64,000 nucleotides of DNA from Clostridia bacterium (lineage in GTDB: Bacteria > Bacillota > Clostridia > Oscillospirales > CAG-272): positions 62,001 through 126,000 of the forward strand of contig JAFUQP010000020.1 of the NCBI GenBank assembly GCA_017472305.1. Reading direction: 5' to 3'. Below the pieces are notes generated by a model. That model ran no database searches. It was given only the letters and a program-made list of their open reading frames with translations, and was not told the origin of the DNA. Below are positions 1 through 8,933 of the stretch, in pieces (position 1 is the first letter of the stretch; every line of letters starts with the position of its first letter). Both the position numbers and the translations under genes were made by a program.

Positions 1-917
1 ACGGCGAGTCGGTTAATGCTGACTGCCTTTATATGACTGTTGGCGCTGCGGCGGCGCTGACCTCTACTCTTACGGGTCTTGTTATGCCCGGTGAGGAAGT
101 TATCGTTCCCACCCCCTATTTCCCCGAATACAAGGTATTTATCGAGAGATTCGGCGGTGTTATCCGCGAGGTGCCGACAAGAGAGTGCGACCTGAAGCTT
201 GACGTTTCGGCTATCGAGGCGGCAATCAGCGAAAAAACCGCAGCTATCATCATAAACTCCCCGAACAACCCTACGGGTGTTGTATACGACGAGGAGAATA
301 TTAAGGAGCTGACGGATATGCTTTCGCGTCGCGAAAAGGAGCTTGGCAAGGTAATTTACCTCATTTCGGACGAGCCCTACAGAGAGCTTGTTTACGGTGA
401 CGCGACGGTTCCCTACCTCACAAAATATTACGACGATACTGTGGTTTGCTACTCATACAGCAAGTCGCTCTCACTCCCCGGCGAGAGAATCGGCTACGTG
501 CTCGTATGTCCGAGAATCCGCGACTTCCTTTCGGTTTATCAGGCTGTGTGCGGTGCCGCAAGAGCACTTGGCTACGTTTGCGCCCCCAGCCTTCTTCAGA
601 AGATTTTGCCGAGGCTTCTCGGAATGACTGCCGATATTTCGGTTTACGACAAAAACAGGCGACTTCTCGTTGAGAGCCTCACCGAGTACGGCTACGAGCT
701 TATTCGCCCCGAGGGCGCGTTCTACCTCTTTATCAAGTCTCCAAGCGGCGACGGAGAGGAATTCTCCGAGAGGGCAAAGAGTGAGGAAATTCTTATCGTA
801 CCCGGTGCCGATTTCGGCTCTAAGGAATACGCAAGACTCTCCTACTGTGTAAAAACCGAGCAGATTGAAGCAGCACTTCCTGCATTCAAGCGACTTATTG
901 AAAGCTATAAGGATTAA
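1..917 (+). CDS. PLP-dependent class I/II aminotransferase (5' end outside window)
   Basis: Fold-type I aminotransferase, probably moving an amino group to an aromatic 2-oxo acid, since it heads a Phe/Tyr operon (inference). The frame is open to the left edge, so the N-terminus is missing; the ATG at 33 is internal, as codons before it read on in the family pattern (NADCLYMTVGAAAAL). Visible motifs are INSPNNPTG (cofactor-binding Asn), SDEPYRELVY, and SYSKSLSLPGERIGY, whose Lys at about 462-464 should bind PLP. The C-terminal small domain is complete to the TAA. The next gene, pheA, starts 4 nt later, so the two are probably co-translated. Substrate cannot be fixed from sequence; an aspartate or other amino-acid transaminase is the alternative. 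Confidence 0.88.
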   Translation, partial: GESVNADCLYMTVGAAAALTSTLTGLVMPGEEVIVPTPYFPEYKVFIERFGGVIREVPTRECDLKLDVSAIEAAISEKTAAIIINSPNNPTGVVYDEENIKELTDMLSRREKELGKVIYLISDEPYRELVYGDATVPYLTKYYDDTVVCYSYSKSLSLPGERIGYVLVCPRIRDFLSVYQAVCGAARALGYVCAPSLLQKILPRLLGMTADISVYDKNRRLLVESLTEYGYELIRPEGAFYLFIKSPSGDGEEFSERAKSEEILIVPGADFGSKEYARLSYCVKTEQIEAALPAFKRLIESYKD

Positions 918-921
918 GATA

Positions 922-2016
922 ATGAATAGCGGCAATTCACTTAGCGACGCAAGAAAAGAAATAAACGAAATTGATGCGAAAATGTGCGAGCTGTTCATCA
1001 GACGAATGAAAGCTGCGGAGGTTATCGCAGAATACAAGAAGGAGCGCGGACTTGCAATTCTTGATGCCGAGCGCGAGCTTGAGGTTATCAAGAAAAACTC
1101 CGAGGGAGTAGCCGATGAGGTAATCCGCGAGTATTACGTAAACTTTATTAAATCCACAATGGCGGTATCGCGCGCCTATCAGTCGCGGCTTACAGAGGGA
1201 ATGAAGGTTGCCTATTCCGGCACCGTCGGCGCTTTCGCGCATATCGCCTCCGAGAGGCTCTTCCCTGATGCAAGGAAGGTTTCCTACGGAGATTTCGCCG
1301 CCGCGTACCGCGCGGTTGAAAACGGAGAATGTGAGGTGTGCGTGCTTCCCGTTGAGAACAGCTACAACGGCGAGGTCGGTCAGGTAACCGACCTTATGTT
1401 CTCGGGCTCGCTCTTTGTTAACGGGACCTACGAGCTGGCAATTTCTCACGACCTTCTCGGCGCTCCGGGGGCAAGTCTTGACGGAATAAAAACAGTTATC
1501 AGCCACCCCCAGGCACTCGGACAGTGCGCAAAATACATAAAGAGGCACGGCTACGCGACACAGGAATTTGAGAACACGGCTCTTGCCGCGGAGAGGGTAA
1601 AGGAGCTATCCGACCCTTCGGTTGCGGCTATTGCGAGCGCCGAGGCGGCAAAGACCTTCGGTCTTACCGTTCTTGACCACGATATAAACGAATCAAAGAG
1701 CAACACCACTCGCTTTGCGATATTCTCCCGCGTTCCGGCAAAGAGGGCGAGGGGCGAGGGCGGAGTTCACTCGATTCTGCTCTTCACAGTACGAAACGAG
1801 GCCGGTGCTCTTGCGCGCGCTATCGAGGTTATCGGTAGCCACGGCTTCAATATGAGAACCCTGCGCTCGCGGCCTATGAAGGAGCTGCTCTGGCAGTACT
1901 ACTTCTACGTTGAAGCAGAGGGTGACCTCTCCTCTGACGAGGGAGTAAAAATGATGGAGGAGCTCGGCGAGTTCTGCGACAGGCTGAAGGTTGTCGGCAC
2001 CTATCGCTCGCACTGA
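922..2016 (+). CDS. pheA: Bifunctional chorismate mutase / prephenate dehydratase (P-protein)
   Basis: Converts chorismate to prephenate and on to phenylpyruvate in phenylalanine synthesis; cytosolic, 364 aa. Residues about 1-90 are an AroQ-type helical chorismate mutase (DARKEINEIDAKMCELFIRR). About 95-275 are prephenate dehydratase, with PVENSYNGEV and the NTTRFAIF motif holding the catalytic Thr. About 285-364 are a regulatory ACT domain with LRSRP, close to the ESRP motif used for Phe feedback inhibition, so allosteric control by Phe is likely. The frame is open upstream to 865, but that part overlaps the previous gene; ATG 922 has AAGGA about 10 nt ahead and starts at the conserved mutase N-terminus. 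It sits between the aminotransferase and aroB. Confidence 0.95.
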   Translation: MNSGNSLSDARKEINEIDAKMCELFIRRMKAAEVIAEYKKERGLAILDAERELEVIKKNSEGVADEVIREYYVNFIKSTMAVSRAYQSRLTEGMKVAYSGTVGAFAHIASERLFPDARKVSYGDFAAAYRAVENGECEVCVLPVENSYNGEVGQVTDLMFSGSLFVNGTYELAISHDLLGAPGASLDGIKTVISHPQALGQCAKYIKRHGYATQEFENTALAAERVKELSDPSVAAIASAEAAKTFGLTVLDHDINESKSNTTRFAIFSRVPAKRARGEGGVHSILLFTVRNEAGALARAIEVIGSHGFNMRTLRSRPMKELLWQYYFYVEAEGDLSSDEGVKMMEELGEFCDRLKVVGTYRSH

Positions 2017-2135
2017 TTCGGGCTTTTGGTTTTCGGCTTCGTCAAGGCTTGATTGAAGCGTGCAGGACGTCAAGCTGTCAGCTGCCCTGCCCATTCTTTA
2101 CTCCTTTGGAGTATTTATCAAACAAAGCTTTTTTC

Positions 2136-2149
2136 GCCGCAGCTGCGGC
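2136..2149 (+). promoter_or_regulatory. Leader hairpin ahead of aroB
   Basis: Perfect inverted repeat GCCGC-AGCT-GCGGC in the 149-nt gap between pheA and aroB. It is followed directly by AGAACGGA and the aroB ATG 16 nt downstream. The same layout (GC-rich hairpin, then RGAAYGGA, then ATG) occurs ahead of livK, the ROK kinase and the GH2 gene. A second small hairpin (ACTCC-TTT-GGAGT) lies near 2099-2112. I see no convincing promoter in the gap. Function is inferred: mRNA stability or translation control. Confidence 0.5.
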
Positions 2150-2165
2150 AGAACGGATAAAAATT

Positions 2166-3179
2166 ATGACTACTGTTAAAATGAACCTCGGTGAGAGGAG
2201 CTACGATATCACGGTCGGCAGAGGACTTCTTTCCTCCGCGGACAAATATTTCAATCTTAAAAGACGCGTGTTTATCGTTACCGACTCGGGTGTTCCAAAG
2301 GAATACGCACAGGCAATCGCAGGCTGCGCCGAGGAGAGCCTCACTGTCACTGTCCCCGAGGGCGAGGGCTCAAAGAGCATTGAAACCTACGGCGAGCTGC
2401 TTAAGAAAATGATTGACTTTGGACTCACAAGAACCGACTGCGCGGTTGCGGTTGGCGGCGGTGTTGTCGGCGACCTCACGGGATTCCTTGCGGCAAGCTA
2501 TATGCGCGGAATAGATTTTTACAACGTTCCGACGACTATGCTCTCGCAGGTTGACTCCTCGATAGGCGGCAAGACTGCTGTAAACTGCGGCGGCGTTAAA
2601 AACATTGTCGGCGCGTTCCACCAGCCAAAGGGAGTGCTCGTTGACCTTGACACGCTGAAAACGCTGCCAGAGAGGCAAATAAGCTCGGGACTTGCAGAGG
2701 CTTTGAAAATGTCGCTGACATCTGATGCGGAGCTGTTTTCGGTGTTTGAAAACGAGGTGCTTACCGATGAGGTCATAGAAAAAACCGTCATTTCAGCTTT
2801 GAAAATCAAAAAGAGCGTTGTCGAGTGTGACGAGCGTGAATCGGGTATCAGAAAAATACTCAATTTCGGTCATACTCTCGGTCACGCTATAGAGGCAGAG
2901 GAAGAAATGCGCGGATTTTATCACGGAGAGTGCGTAGCGCTCGGTATGCTTCCGGTAATTGCCCCTGCACTTAAATCAAGGCTTGTTGCGGTTCTTCGGA
3001 AGCTCGCACTTCCCACAGAGTACAAGGGCGACCTTGAGAGTGCGCTTAAATTCGTAACTCACGACAAAAAATGCGACGGAACAAAAATTTCGGTTGTGCT
3101 CGTTGACGAGATTGGCAGCTACCGAATTGAAAAAATCGGCACAAACGAATTTGCCGAGCTAGTAAGGGAGAGAATGTAA
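2166..3179 (+). CDS. aroB: 3-dehydroquinate synthase
   Basis: Converts DAHP to 3-dehydroquinate, the second step of the shikimate pathway, using NAD and a divalent metal. 337 aa, slightly short for the family. Motifs seen: VGGGVVGDLTGFLAASYMRG (NAD/phosphate site), PTTMLSQVDSSIGGKTAVN, NFGHTLGHAIEAEE with the metal-binding His, and HDKKCDGTKI near the end. The open frame runs upstream to 2049, but those residues are low-complexity translation of the leader; ATG 2166 begins the conserved N-terminus with GGA 9 nt ahead. Only 3 nt separate its stop from aroC. Confidence 0.96.
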   Translation: MTTVKMNLGERSYDITVGRGLLSSADKYFNLKRRVFIVTDSGVPKEYAQAIAGCAEESLTVTVPEGEGSKSIETYGELLKKMIDFGLTRTDCAVAVGGGVVGDLTGFLAASYMRGIDFYNVPTTMLSQVDSSIGGKTAVNCGGVKNIVGAFHQPKGVLVDLDTLKTLPERQISSGLAEALKMSLTSDAELFSVFENEVLTDEVIEKTVISALKIKKSVVECDERESGIRKILNFGHTLGHAIEAEEEMRGFYHGECVALGMLPVIAPALKSRLVAVLRKLALPTEYKGDLESALKFVTHDKKCDGTKISVVLVDEIGSYRIEKIGTNEFAELVRERM

Positions 3180-3182
3180 ATT

Positions 3183-4280
3183 ATGAAAAACTCCTTCGGT
3201 CAGAGCCTTACCGTTACCCTCTTTGGCGAGAGTCACGGAGAATATATAGGCGCGGTGCTTGACGGCATTGCCCCGGGAATTAAGATTGACGACGAATACA
3301 TAAAGGAGAGGCTGTCCTTCAGACGGCCCTCGGGAAGGATTTCGACAGCTCGCGTTGAGGCCGACGAATACAAAATAGTAAGCGGAGTCTACGAGGGACG
3401 GACAACCGGTACACCGCTTTGTCTTATTATTCCCAACACAAACAAGAAGAGCGGAGATTATTCCGCACTGCGCTACACCCCTCGCCCCTCTCACGCCGAC
3501 TACACCGCAGAGGTGAAGTATCACGGCTTCCAGGACCCGAGAGGCGGCGGGCATTTCTCGGGAAGAGTAACCTGTGCATTGGTTGCGGTGGGTGCGATAG
3601 TTGCGTCGGCGCTGAAGGCACAAGGAATTGAAATCGGCACTCGCGTGGCATCACTCCACGGGGTGCGTGACAGAGAATTTGAGTGTCTGAAAGAGGATAT
3701 TGAGCTACTGAACAAAAAGTCCTTTGCTACCCTTACCTACAAGGCAGAGGAGGCTATGCGCCGCGAGGCAGAGTGCGCGGCGGCGAGAGGCGACAGCGTT
3801 GGCGGTGTGCTGGAAACAGCTGTTATCGGTGTACCGGCGGGTTTCGGTGAGCCGTGGTTTGACACTCTTGAGGGTGTGCTTTCACACATTCTCTTCTCAG
3901 TGCCTGCAATTAAGGGTGTGGAATTCGGCAAAGGATTTGAAATTGCCGATATGCTTGGCAGCGAGGCAAACGACCCCTTCATTATAAGGGACGGCGAGAT
4001 TTTGACCGAAACGAACAATTCGGGCGGTATCAACGGCGGTATATCAAACGGTATGCCGATAATCTTCAGATGTGCCGTGAAGCCTACCCCCTCTATCTTC
4101 TGCGAGCAGAAAACAGTAGACCTCAACTCTCGCGAGAGCGCCTCGCTTAAGCTCGAGGGAAGACACGACCCTGCTATCGTTCACAGAGCCAGAGCCGTTG
4201 TTGATGCAGTTACGGCACTTGCGCTTGCCGATATGCTTTGCCAGCGATTCGGCACTGATTATCTCGCTAATTGCAAATAA
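3183..4280 (+). CDS. aroC: Chorismate synthase
   Basis: Last shikimate-pathway step: 5-enolpyruvylshikimate-3-phosphate to chorismate, needing reduced FMN. 365 aa, normal length. The N-terminus (SFGQSLTVTLFGESHG) carries the family signature; SFRRPSGRISTAR, RPSHADYTAEVKYHG, PRGGGHFSGR and SGGINGGISNGMPI (FMN and substrate loops) are all present. SHADYTAEVKYHG resembles short AroC forms. The start 3 nt after the aroB stop overlaps a GAGAGAATG purine stretch. Tightly packed in the aro operon. Confidence 0.97.
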   Translation: MKNSFGQSLTVTLFGESHGEYIGAVLDGIAPGIKIDDEYIKERLSFRRPSGRISTARVEADEYKIVSGVYEGRTTGTPLCLIIPNTNKKSGDYSALRYTPRPSHADYTAEVKYHGFQDPRGGGHFSGRVTCALVAVGAIVASALKAQGIEIGTRVASLHGVRDREFECLKEDIELLNKKSFATLTYKAEEAMRREAECAAARGDSVGGVLETAVIGVPAGFGEPWFDTLEGVLSHILFSVPAIKGVEFGKGFEIADMLGSEANDPFIIRDGEILTETNNSGGINGGISNGMPIIFRCAVKPTPSIFCEQKTVDLNSRESASLKLEGRHDPAIVHRARAVVDAVTALALADMLCQRFGTDYLANCK

Positions 4281-4304
4281 ACATTTACATTTTTGGAGCA
4301 AATT

Positions 4305-5543
4305 ATGAAATACGGATTGATAGGCGAGCATCTCGGGCACAGCTTCTCGCGAGAGATACATATGAAATTTTGCGACTATGAATACGAGCTTTGCGAGGTA
4401 AGCCCCAGAGATTTTGATGCGTTTATGATGAAGCGCGACTTCCTTGCTATAAACGTTACAATTCCATACAAGGAGCTTGTTGTTCCCTATCTTTACTATA
4501 TTGACGACAAGGCAAAGGAGATAGGCGCAGTTAACACCGTAGTAAACAGAGGTGGAAAGCTTTACGGCTACAACACCGACTTTCTCGGTATGCGCGCGCT
4601 TCTTTTTCACGCGGGTATTTCACTTGAAAACAGGAAGGTTGCGGTTCTCGGCACGGGCGGAACTTCAAAAACCGCAGTAGCGGTTGCAAGGGACGGCGGC
4701 GCACTCGGGACTGTCAAGGTATCAAGGAGAACTTGTGAGGACGCGATAACCTATACGGAGCTTTATAAGGATTTTTCCGACGTTGAGATTATAATTAACA
4801 CCACTCCCTCGGGAATGTATCCGAACAATTACACCTGCCCTATCGATCTGTCGAGGCTGCCTAATCTTCTCGGTGTGATTGATGCGGTATACAACCCCGT
4901 AAGAACCCTGCTTGTCAGCGAGGCTATGCGCCGCGGCATACCTGCCGAGGGTGGACTTTATATGCTTGTCGAGCAGGCGGTGAGAGCATCTGAATATTTC
5001 CTTGACGACAAGGCACCCGAGGGAATAGTTGACAAGATATACAGAGAGCTGAAAGATAAGAAGGAAAATATCGTTCTTATCGGTATGCCTGCCTCGGGCA
5101 AGAGCACGGTTGGCAAAATTATTGCCGAGAGGCTCTCGCGCGAGCTTATTGATACAGACAGTGAGATTGTTAAGTCGGCAGGAGTTGCTATACCCGAAAT
5201 CTTTGAAAAGTTAGGCGAGGTGCATTTCAGAAACCTCGAATCAGAGGTTATCTTCGAGGTTGCTAAAAACAGCGGCGCGGTAATTGCCACAGGCGGCGGC
5301 GCCGTGCTTCGCTGCGAGAATATTTACGCGCTTAAGGAAAACGGACGCGTCTACTTTATTGATAGACCCCTCGAGGCACTCATTCCCACAGAGGACAGAC
5401 CTTTATCAAAAACGCGCGAGGCAATCGAGAAAAGATTTAATGAGCGCTATGAAATATACCGCTCGTCGGCAGACGTTATAATCGACGGCGACGGTAGCCC
5501 TTATGACGTTGCGGAGAGAATTTTAGGAGATTTTTGCAAATGA
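4305..5543 (+). CDS. aroE-aroK: Fused shikimate dehydrogenase - shikimate kinase
   Basis: One 412-aa chain for two consecutive steps: 3-dehydroshikimate to shikimate (NADPH) and shikimate to shikimate 3-phosphate (ATP). Residues 1-250 are AroE: GEHLGHSFSREIH, NVTIPYKE with the catalytic Lys, GAVNTVV, YNTDFLG and the NADP loop VLGTGGTSKTA. Residues about 255-412 are AroK: Walker A GMPASGKSTVGK, DTDSEI, the FRNLES shikimate-binding Arg, and ATGGGAVLR. No frame break lies at the junction, so the fusion looks real. An upstream in-frame TTG (4293) is possible, but ATG 4305 has GGAG 7 nt ahead. The stop overlaps aroQ (ATGA). Confidence 0.94.
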   Translation: MKYGLIGEHLGHSFSREIHMKFCDYEYELCEVSPRDFDAFMMKRDFLAINVTIPYKELVVPYLYYIDDKAKEIGAVNTVVNRGGKLYGYNTDFLGMRALLFHAGISLENRKVAVLGTGGTSKTAVAVARDGGALGTVKVSRRTCEDAITYTELYKDFSDVEIIINTTPSGMYPNNYTCPIDLSRLPNLLGVIDAVYNPVRTLLVSEAMRRGIPAEGGLYMLVEQAVRASEYFLDDKAPEGIVDKIYRELKDKKENIVLIGMPASGKSTVGKIIAERLSRELIDTDSEIVKSAGVAIPEIFEKLGEVHFRNLESEVIFEVAKNSGAVIATGGGAVLRCENIYALKENGRVYFIDRPLEALIPTEDRPLSKTREAIEKRFNERYEIYRSSADVIIDGDGSPYDVAERILGDFCK

Positions 5544-5977
5544 AGCTTTACATTTTGAACGGGCCTAATTTGAATATGCTTGGAATTCGCGAGCCCTCAC
5601 ACTACGGAAAGACCGGCTACTCCGAGCTTTGCGATATGATAAAGAAGCATTGCACATCTCTCGGCATTGAAGCGGTGCTATATCAATCCAACCACGAGGG
5701 TGAGCTGGTTGACAAAATTCAAGAGGCGTACTATGAGGGTGCTGACGGCATCGTAATTAACCCCGGGGCGTACACACACACGAGCATTGCGCTTCTTGAT
5801 GCGGTTAAATCGGTTCAGCTTCCGACAGTCGAGGTGCATATATCAAAGGTAGAGGAGCGCGAGGATTTCAGGCAGGTAAGCTACATTCGTCTTGCGGCGG
5901 TTAAAACCATCACAGGTCACGGAGTTGCAGGCTATACCGAGGCTATAGATTTCCTTTTTGATTATCTTAAAAAATGA
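5540..5977 (+). CDS. aroQ: Type II 3-dehydroquinate dehydratase
   Basis: Dehydrates 3-dehydroquinate to 3-dehydroshikimate by the type II anti-elimination route; members form dodecamers. 145 aa, normal. Seen: LNGPNLNMLGIREP with a Tyr nearby (HYGKTGY), QSNHEGELVDKIQEA, INPGAYTHTSIALLDA and VEVHISKVEERE. ATG 5540 overlaps the aroEK stop as ATGA, and its own stop overlaps aroA the same way, indicating translational coupling. An upstream in-frame TTG at 5534 is less likely. Confidence 0.96.
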   Translation: MKLYILNGPNLNMLGIREPSHYGKTGYSELCDMIKKHCTSLGIEAVLYQSNHEGELVDKIQEAYYEGADGIVINPGAYTHTSIALLDAVKSVQLPTVEVHISKVEEREDFRQVSYIRLAAVKTITGHGVAGYTEAIDFLFDYLKK

Positions 5978-7185
5978 GAGTTGTAATAGAAAAAAGCTTG
6001 GCGCGAGGCAGAGTTTCCGCTCCGCCCTCGAAGAGCATGGCGCATAGGCTTCTTATTGCGGCGGCTTATGCCGACGGCGAGAGCTTGGTGCGCGGAATAT
6101 CCTCCTGCGAGGACGTGCTTGCAACTATCGACTGCCTTCGGGCGCTCGGCGCCAAAATTGAATACGACGGCGACTCTGCGAGGGTTCGGGGCTTTAATTT
6201 CAAAAACAGCGCACCGAGCGTTCCTCTCCCCTGCCGTGAAAGCGGAAGCACGCTTCGCTTTCTTATTCCTACAGCGCTTCTATCGGGCAACGAGTGCATA
6301 TTCTCGGGGGCGAAAAGACTTATCGAAAGACCGCACGGAGTATACGAGGACCTATGTCGCGAGAGGGGCTTCGTCTTTTTCTCGGACGGAGAAAAAATTA
6401 CCGTTCGCGGAAGGCTTTCTGCCGGCGAATACTATATGCGCGCCGACGTTTCCAGCCAGTTTATCACAGGTATGCTTTATGCGCTGGCGGCACTTGACGG
6501 CTGCTCGGTAATTCACCTTACCACGGCGGTTGAGAGTCGCTCGTACATTGATTTGACGATTTCAGCGCTCAATACCTTTGGGGTTAAGTGCGGATTTGCC
6601 GACGGGAAAACACTCTACGTCGAGGGCGGCGGATACGAACCGCGTGAGGTTTGCGTTGAGGGTGACTATTCCGGCACAGCGTTTATTGAGAGCTTCAATC
6701 TTTTTGGCGGCGAGGTTTCCGTTTCGGGACTGTCGGACGTGAGTCTTCAGGGCGACAGAGTATACAGAGAGTATTTTAAGAAGCTTGACTCGGGCTTTGC
6801 GACGCTTGACATCGAAAACTCTCCGGACCTGGGTCCTATTCTCTTTACCGTCGCGGCAGCAAAGCACGGCGCGCGCTTCACGGGCACAAAGAGGCTTAAA
6901 ATCAAGGAGAGCGACAGAGCCGCGGTTATGGCAGAGGAGCTTGCAAAATTTGGCGCGAGGCTTGAGCTTTCGGATAACGAAGTTACTGTTTACAAATCCG
7001 AGCTTCACCCGCCCACAGAGCCGCTTTCGGGACACAATGACCACAGAGTCGTTATGTCGCTTGCCGTTCTGTCGAGCGTTTACGGCGGTGAAATTCTAGG
7101 CTTTGAGGCTATAAAAAAGAGCTATCCCGATTTCCTTCGGGACATAGCTACTCTTGGAATTAAGGTTAAGATTTATGAGACTTGA
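5974..7185 (+). CDS. aroA: 3-phosphoshikimate 1-carboxyvinyltransferase (EPSP synthase)
   Basis: Joins phosphoenolpyruvate to shikimate 3-phosphate; the glyphosate target. 403 aa, a little short of the usual 425-430. Motifs: PPSKSMAHRLLIAAAYA (substrate Lys), PCRESGSTLRFLIP, SSQFITGMLYAL, NSPDLGPILF, KIKESDRAAVMAEEL and HNDHRVVMSLAVL. The usual GDYSSAA loop reads GDYSGTA here. The start overlaps the aroQ stop (ATGA), and tyrA begins 11 nt before its stop. Glyphosate sensitivity class cannot be judged reliably by eye. Confidence 0.95.
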   Translation: MRVVIEKSLARGRVSAPPSKSMAHRLLIAAAYADGESLVRGISSCEDVLATIDCLRALGAKIEYDGDSARVRGFNFKNSAPSVPLPCRESGSTLRFLIPTALLSGNECIFSGAKRLIERPHGVYEDLCRERGFVFFSDGEKITVRGRLSAGEYYMRADVSSQFITGMLYALAALDGCSVIHLTTAVESRSYIDLTISALNTFGVKCGFADGKTLYVEGGGYEPREVCVEGDYSGTAFIESFNLFGGEVSVSGLSDVSLQGDRVYREYFKKLDSGFATLDIENSPDLGPILFTVAAAKHGARFTGTKRLKIKESDRAAVMAEELAKFGARLELSDNEVTVYKSELHPPTEPLSGHNDHRVVMSLAVLSSVYGGEILGFEAIKKSYPDFLRDIATLGIKVKIYET

Positions 7186-8038
7186 TACAGATGCAAATAT
7201 ACTTATAGTCGGTCTTGGAGTCATCGGCGGCGGATACGCCGCGGCTCTTACCGAGGCGGGATACAGGGTAAGCTGTATTACGAGCGAGCAGCGCGACATA
7301 GAATATGCGCTTGAAAGAAAAATGATTGAATACGGAACGACCGAGCTTGAAGAGGAGCTTATACAATCCGCCGACCTTATCATTTTTGCGCTCTATCCCA
7401 CCGTTTTTATTGACTGGATTGAGAAAAATCAGCACCTATTTCGCCCGGGAACGATAATAACCGACGTTACGGGTGTTAAGACCAGCGTAGTTTATAAGGT
7501 TCAGGATATGCTCCGCGATGACGTCGAGTTCATCTCGGCTCACCCTATGGCAGGACGTGAGCAGAGCGGTGTTGAGTTCAGTGACCCTTCGGTTTTCCGT
7601 GGCGCAAACTATATAGTAACCCCTACCGAAAAGAACTCCTCTGAGGCCATTGCGGTATGCAGAGAGCTTGGACACGTTCTCGGGTTTGCAAGGATTACGG
7701 AGCTATCGGTTGAGGAGCACGATAGAATGATTGCCTTTCTTTCGCAGCTGACTCACTGTATCGCCGTTACTCTTATGACCTGCAACGAAACGCCTAACCT
7801 CGAAAAATATACCGGCGACTCCTTCAGGGATTTAACGAGAATCGCAAAAATCAACGATAAAATGTGGAGCGAGCTTTTCCTTCTCAACAAGGATGCGCTT
7901 CTTTGTGAGATGGACTCATTCCTTTCTGAATTCTCGGAATTCAGAAATATGCTTGCCTCGGATGACGCAGAGGGCATGAGAGCCAAGATGCGCGCATCAA
8001 CTAAGAGGCGCAGTCTGTTCGACAAGCCGAAAAGATAA
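7175..8038 (+). CDS. tyrA: Prephenate dehydrogenase
   Basis: Oxidative decarboxylation of prephenate to 4-hydroxyphenylpyruvate for tyrosine. 287 aa. The N-terminal Rossmann fold has GLGVIGGGYAAAL, with catalytic-domain motifs SAHPMAGREQSGVEF and LSQLTHCIAVTL. No C-terminal ACT domain is present, so Tyr feedback through ACT is not expected. ATG 7175 overlaps the aroA stop by 11 nt; the frame is open further upstream, but the GxGxxG motif fixes the start. Last gene of the operon, followed by a strong two-way terminator. Confidence 0.93.
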   Translation: MRLDTDANILIVGLGVIGGGYAAALTEAGYRVSCITSEQRDIEYALERKMIEYGTTELEEELIQSADLIIFALYPTVFIDWIEKNQHLFRPGTIITDVTGVKTSVVYKVQDMLRDDVEFISAHPMAGREQSGVEFSDPSVFRGANYIVTPTEKNSSEAIAVCRELGHVLGFARITELSVEEHDRMIAFLSQLTHCIAVTLMTCNETPNLEKYTGDSFRDLTRIAKINDKMWSELFLLNKDALLCEMDSFLSEFSEFRNMLASDDAEGMRAKMRASTKRRSLFDKPKR

Positions 8039-8104
8039 GCTGAATGCTTCTTTCGTTTCGCATTTTACTCATAATGCAAACAATCATTTACACACAAAGC
8101 AAAA

Positions 8105-8133
8105 AAAAGAGCCTCACACTGTGAGGCTCTTTT
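8105..8133. terminator. Bidirectional intrinsic terminator between tyrA and livF
   Basis: Near-perfect inverted repeat AAAAGAGCCTC-ACACTGT-GAGGCTCTTTT with U-tracts in both directions. It lies between the converging aro (+) and liv (-) operons and can serve both. Confidence 0.9.
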
Positions 8134-8209
8134 CAATTATTAATCGGTTTATGCGCTTTTTGTTACTGTCCGCAGATTGCGGTTAGCCCCCGAATTGTAT
8201 CTCGGGATA

Positions 8210-8920
8210 TCAGCCGCCGAGGTATGCCTTTCTGATTTCAGGGTCGGAGAGCAGCTCCGCACCGCTTCCCGTCTTAACCATTTTACCGATTTCAAGAACG
8301 TAGGCTCTGTCGGCTATAGATAGAGCCTTCCTTGCGTTCTGCTCAACGAGAAGAACGGTTGTACCAAGACTGTTGACCTTCTTAATCATATCGAAAATGG
8401 TGTTAACGTAGAGGGGGGAGAGTCCCATACTCGGCTCGTCGAGAAGCAGAAGCTTCGGGCTGGACATAAGCGCGCGGCTCATTGCGAGCATCTGCTGCTC
8501 ACCGCCCGAAAGAGTTCCCGCAATCTGCGAGGAACGCTCCTTTAATATTGGGAAATAGGAATACATTTCCTCAAGCTTTGCGTCAAATTCCGACTTATCA
8601 CGTCTTGTAAAGAAGCCCATCTGTAGGTTTTCAAAAACCGAAAGCTCCTGGAAAATACGTCTTCCCTCAGGAACCTGCGCCATACCTCGGGATACAAGCT
8701 TATGAGCCTTAATGCCCGTGATATCCTCGCCTGCGAGGCTGACTGTGCCTGCCGCCTTCGGGATAAGTCCGTTAACTGCGTGCATAATGGTTGTTTTACC
8801 CGCGCCGTTCGCACCTATAAGCGCGACAACCTCTCCCTCGTTAACCTCAAAGGACACGCCCTTAATTGCCTTGATGAGTCCGTAATTAACCTCAAGGTCT
8901 TTAACTTCAAGTAATGCCAT
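8210..8920 (-). CDS. livF: Branched-chain amino-acid ABC transporter ATPase LivF
   Basis: One of two ATPases driving the liv importer. 236 aa. Walker A GANGAGKTT, LivF-type VPEGRRIFQELSVFENLQMG, signature LSGGEQQML, Walker B LLLLDEPSMGLSP, and the H-loop position carrying Gln (LVEQNA), as is usual in LivF. The long frame has 21 extra N-terminal residues; the ATG at 8920 starts at MALLEVKDL and has GGAGG 5 nt ahead, so it is preferred. Follows livG by 13 nt. Confidence 0.93.
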   Translation of the reverse strand: MALLEVKDLEVNYGLIKAIKGVSFEVNEGEVVALIGANGAGKTTIMHAVNGLIPKAAGTVSLAGEDITGIKAHKLVSRGMAQVPEGRRIFQELSVFENLQMGFFTRRDKSEFDAKLEEMYSYFPILKERSSQIAGTLSGGEQQMLAMSRALMSSPKLLLLDEPSMGLSPLYVNTIFDMIKKVNSLGTTVLLVEQNARKALSIADRAYVLEIGKMVKTGSGAELLSDPEIRKAYLGG

Positions 8921-8933
8921 AGCGTCCTCCTTA

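Noticed and set aside
2017..2165. Separate promoter for aroB
   Set aside because: No box pair with acceptable spacing; only the leader hairpin and a small stem near 2099 were found.
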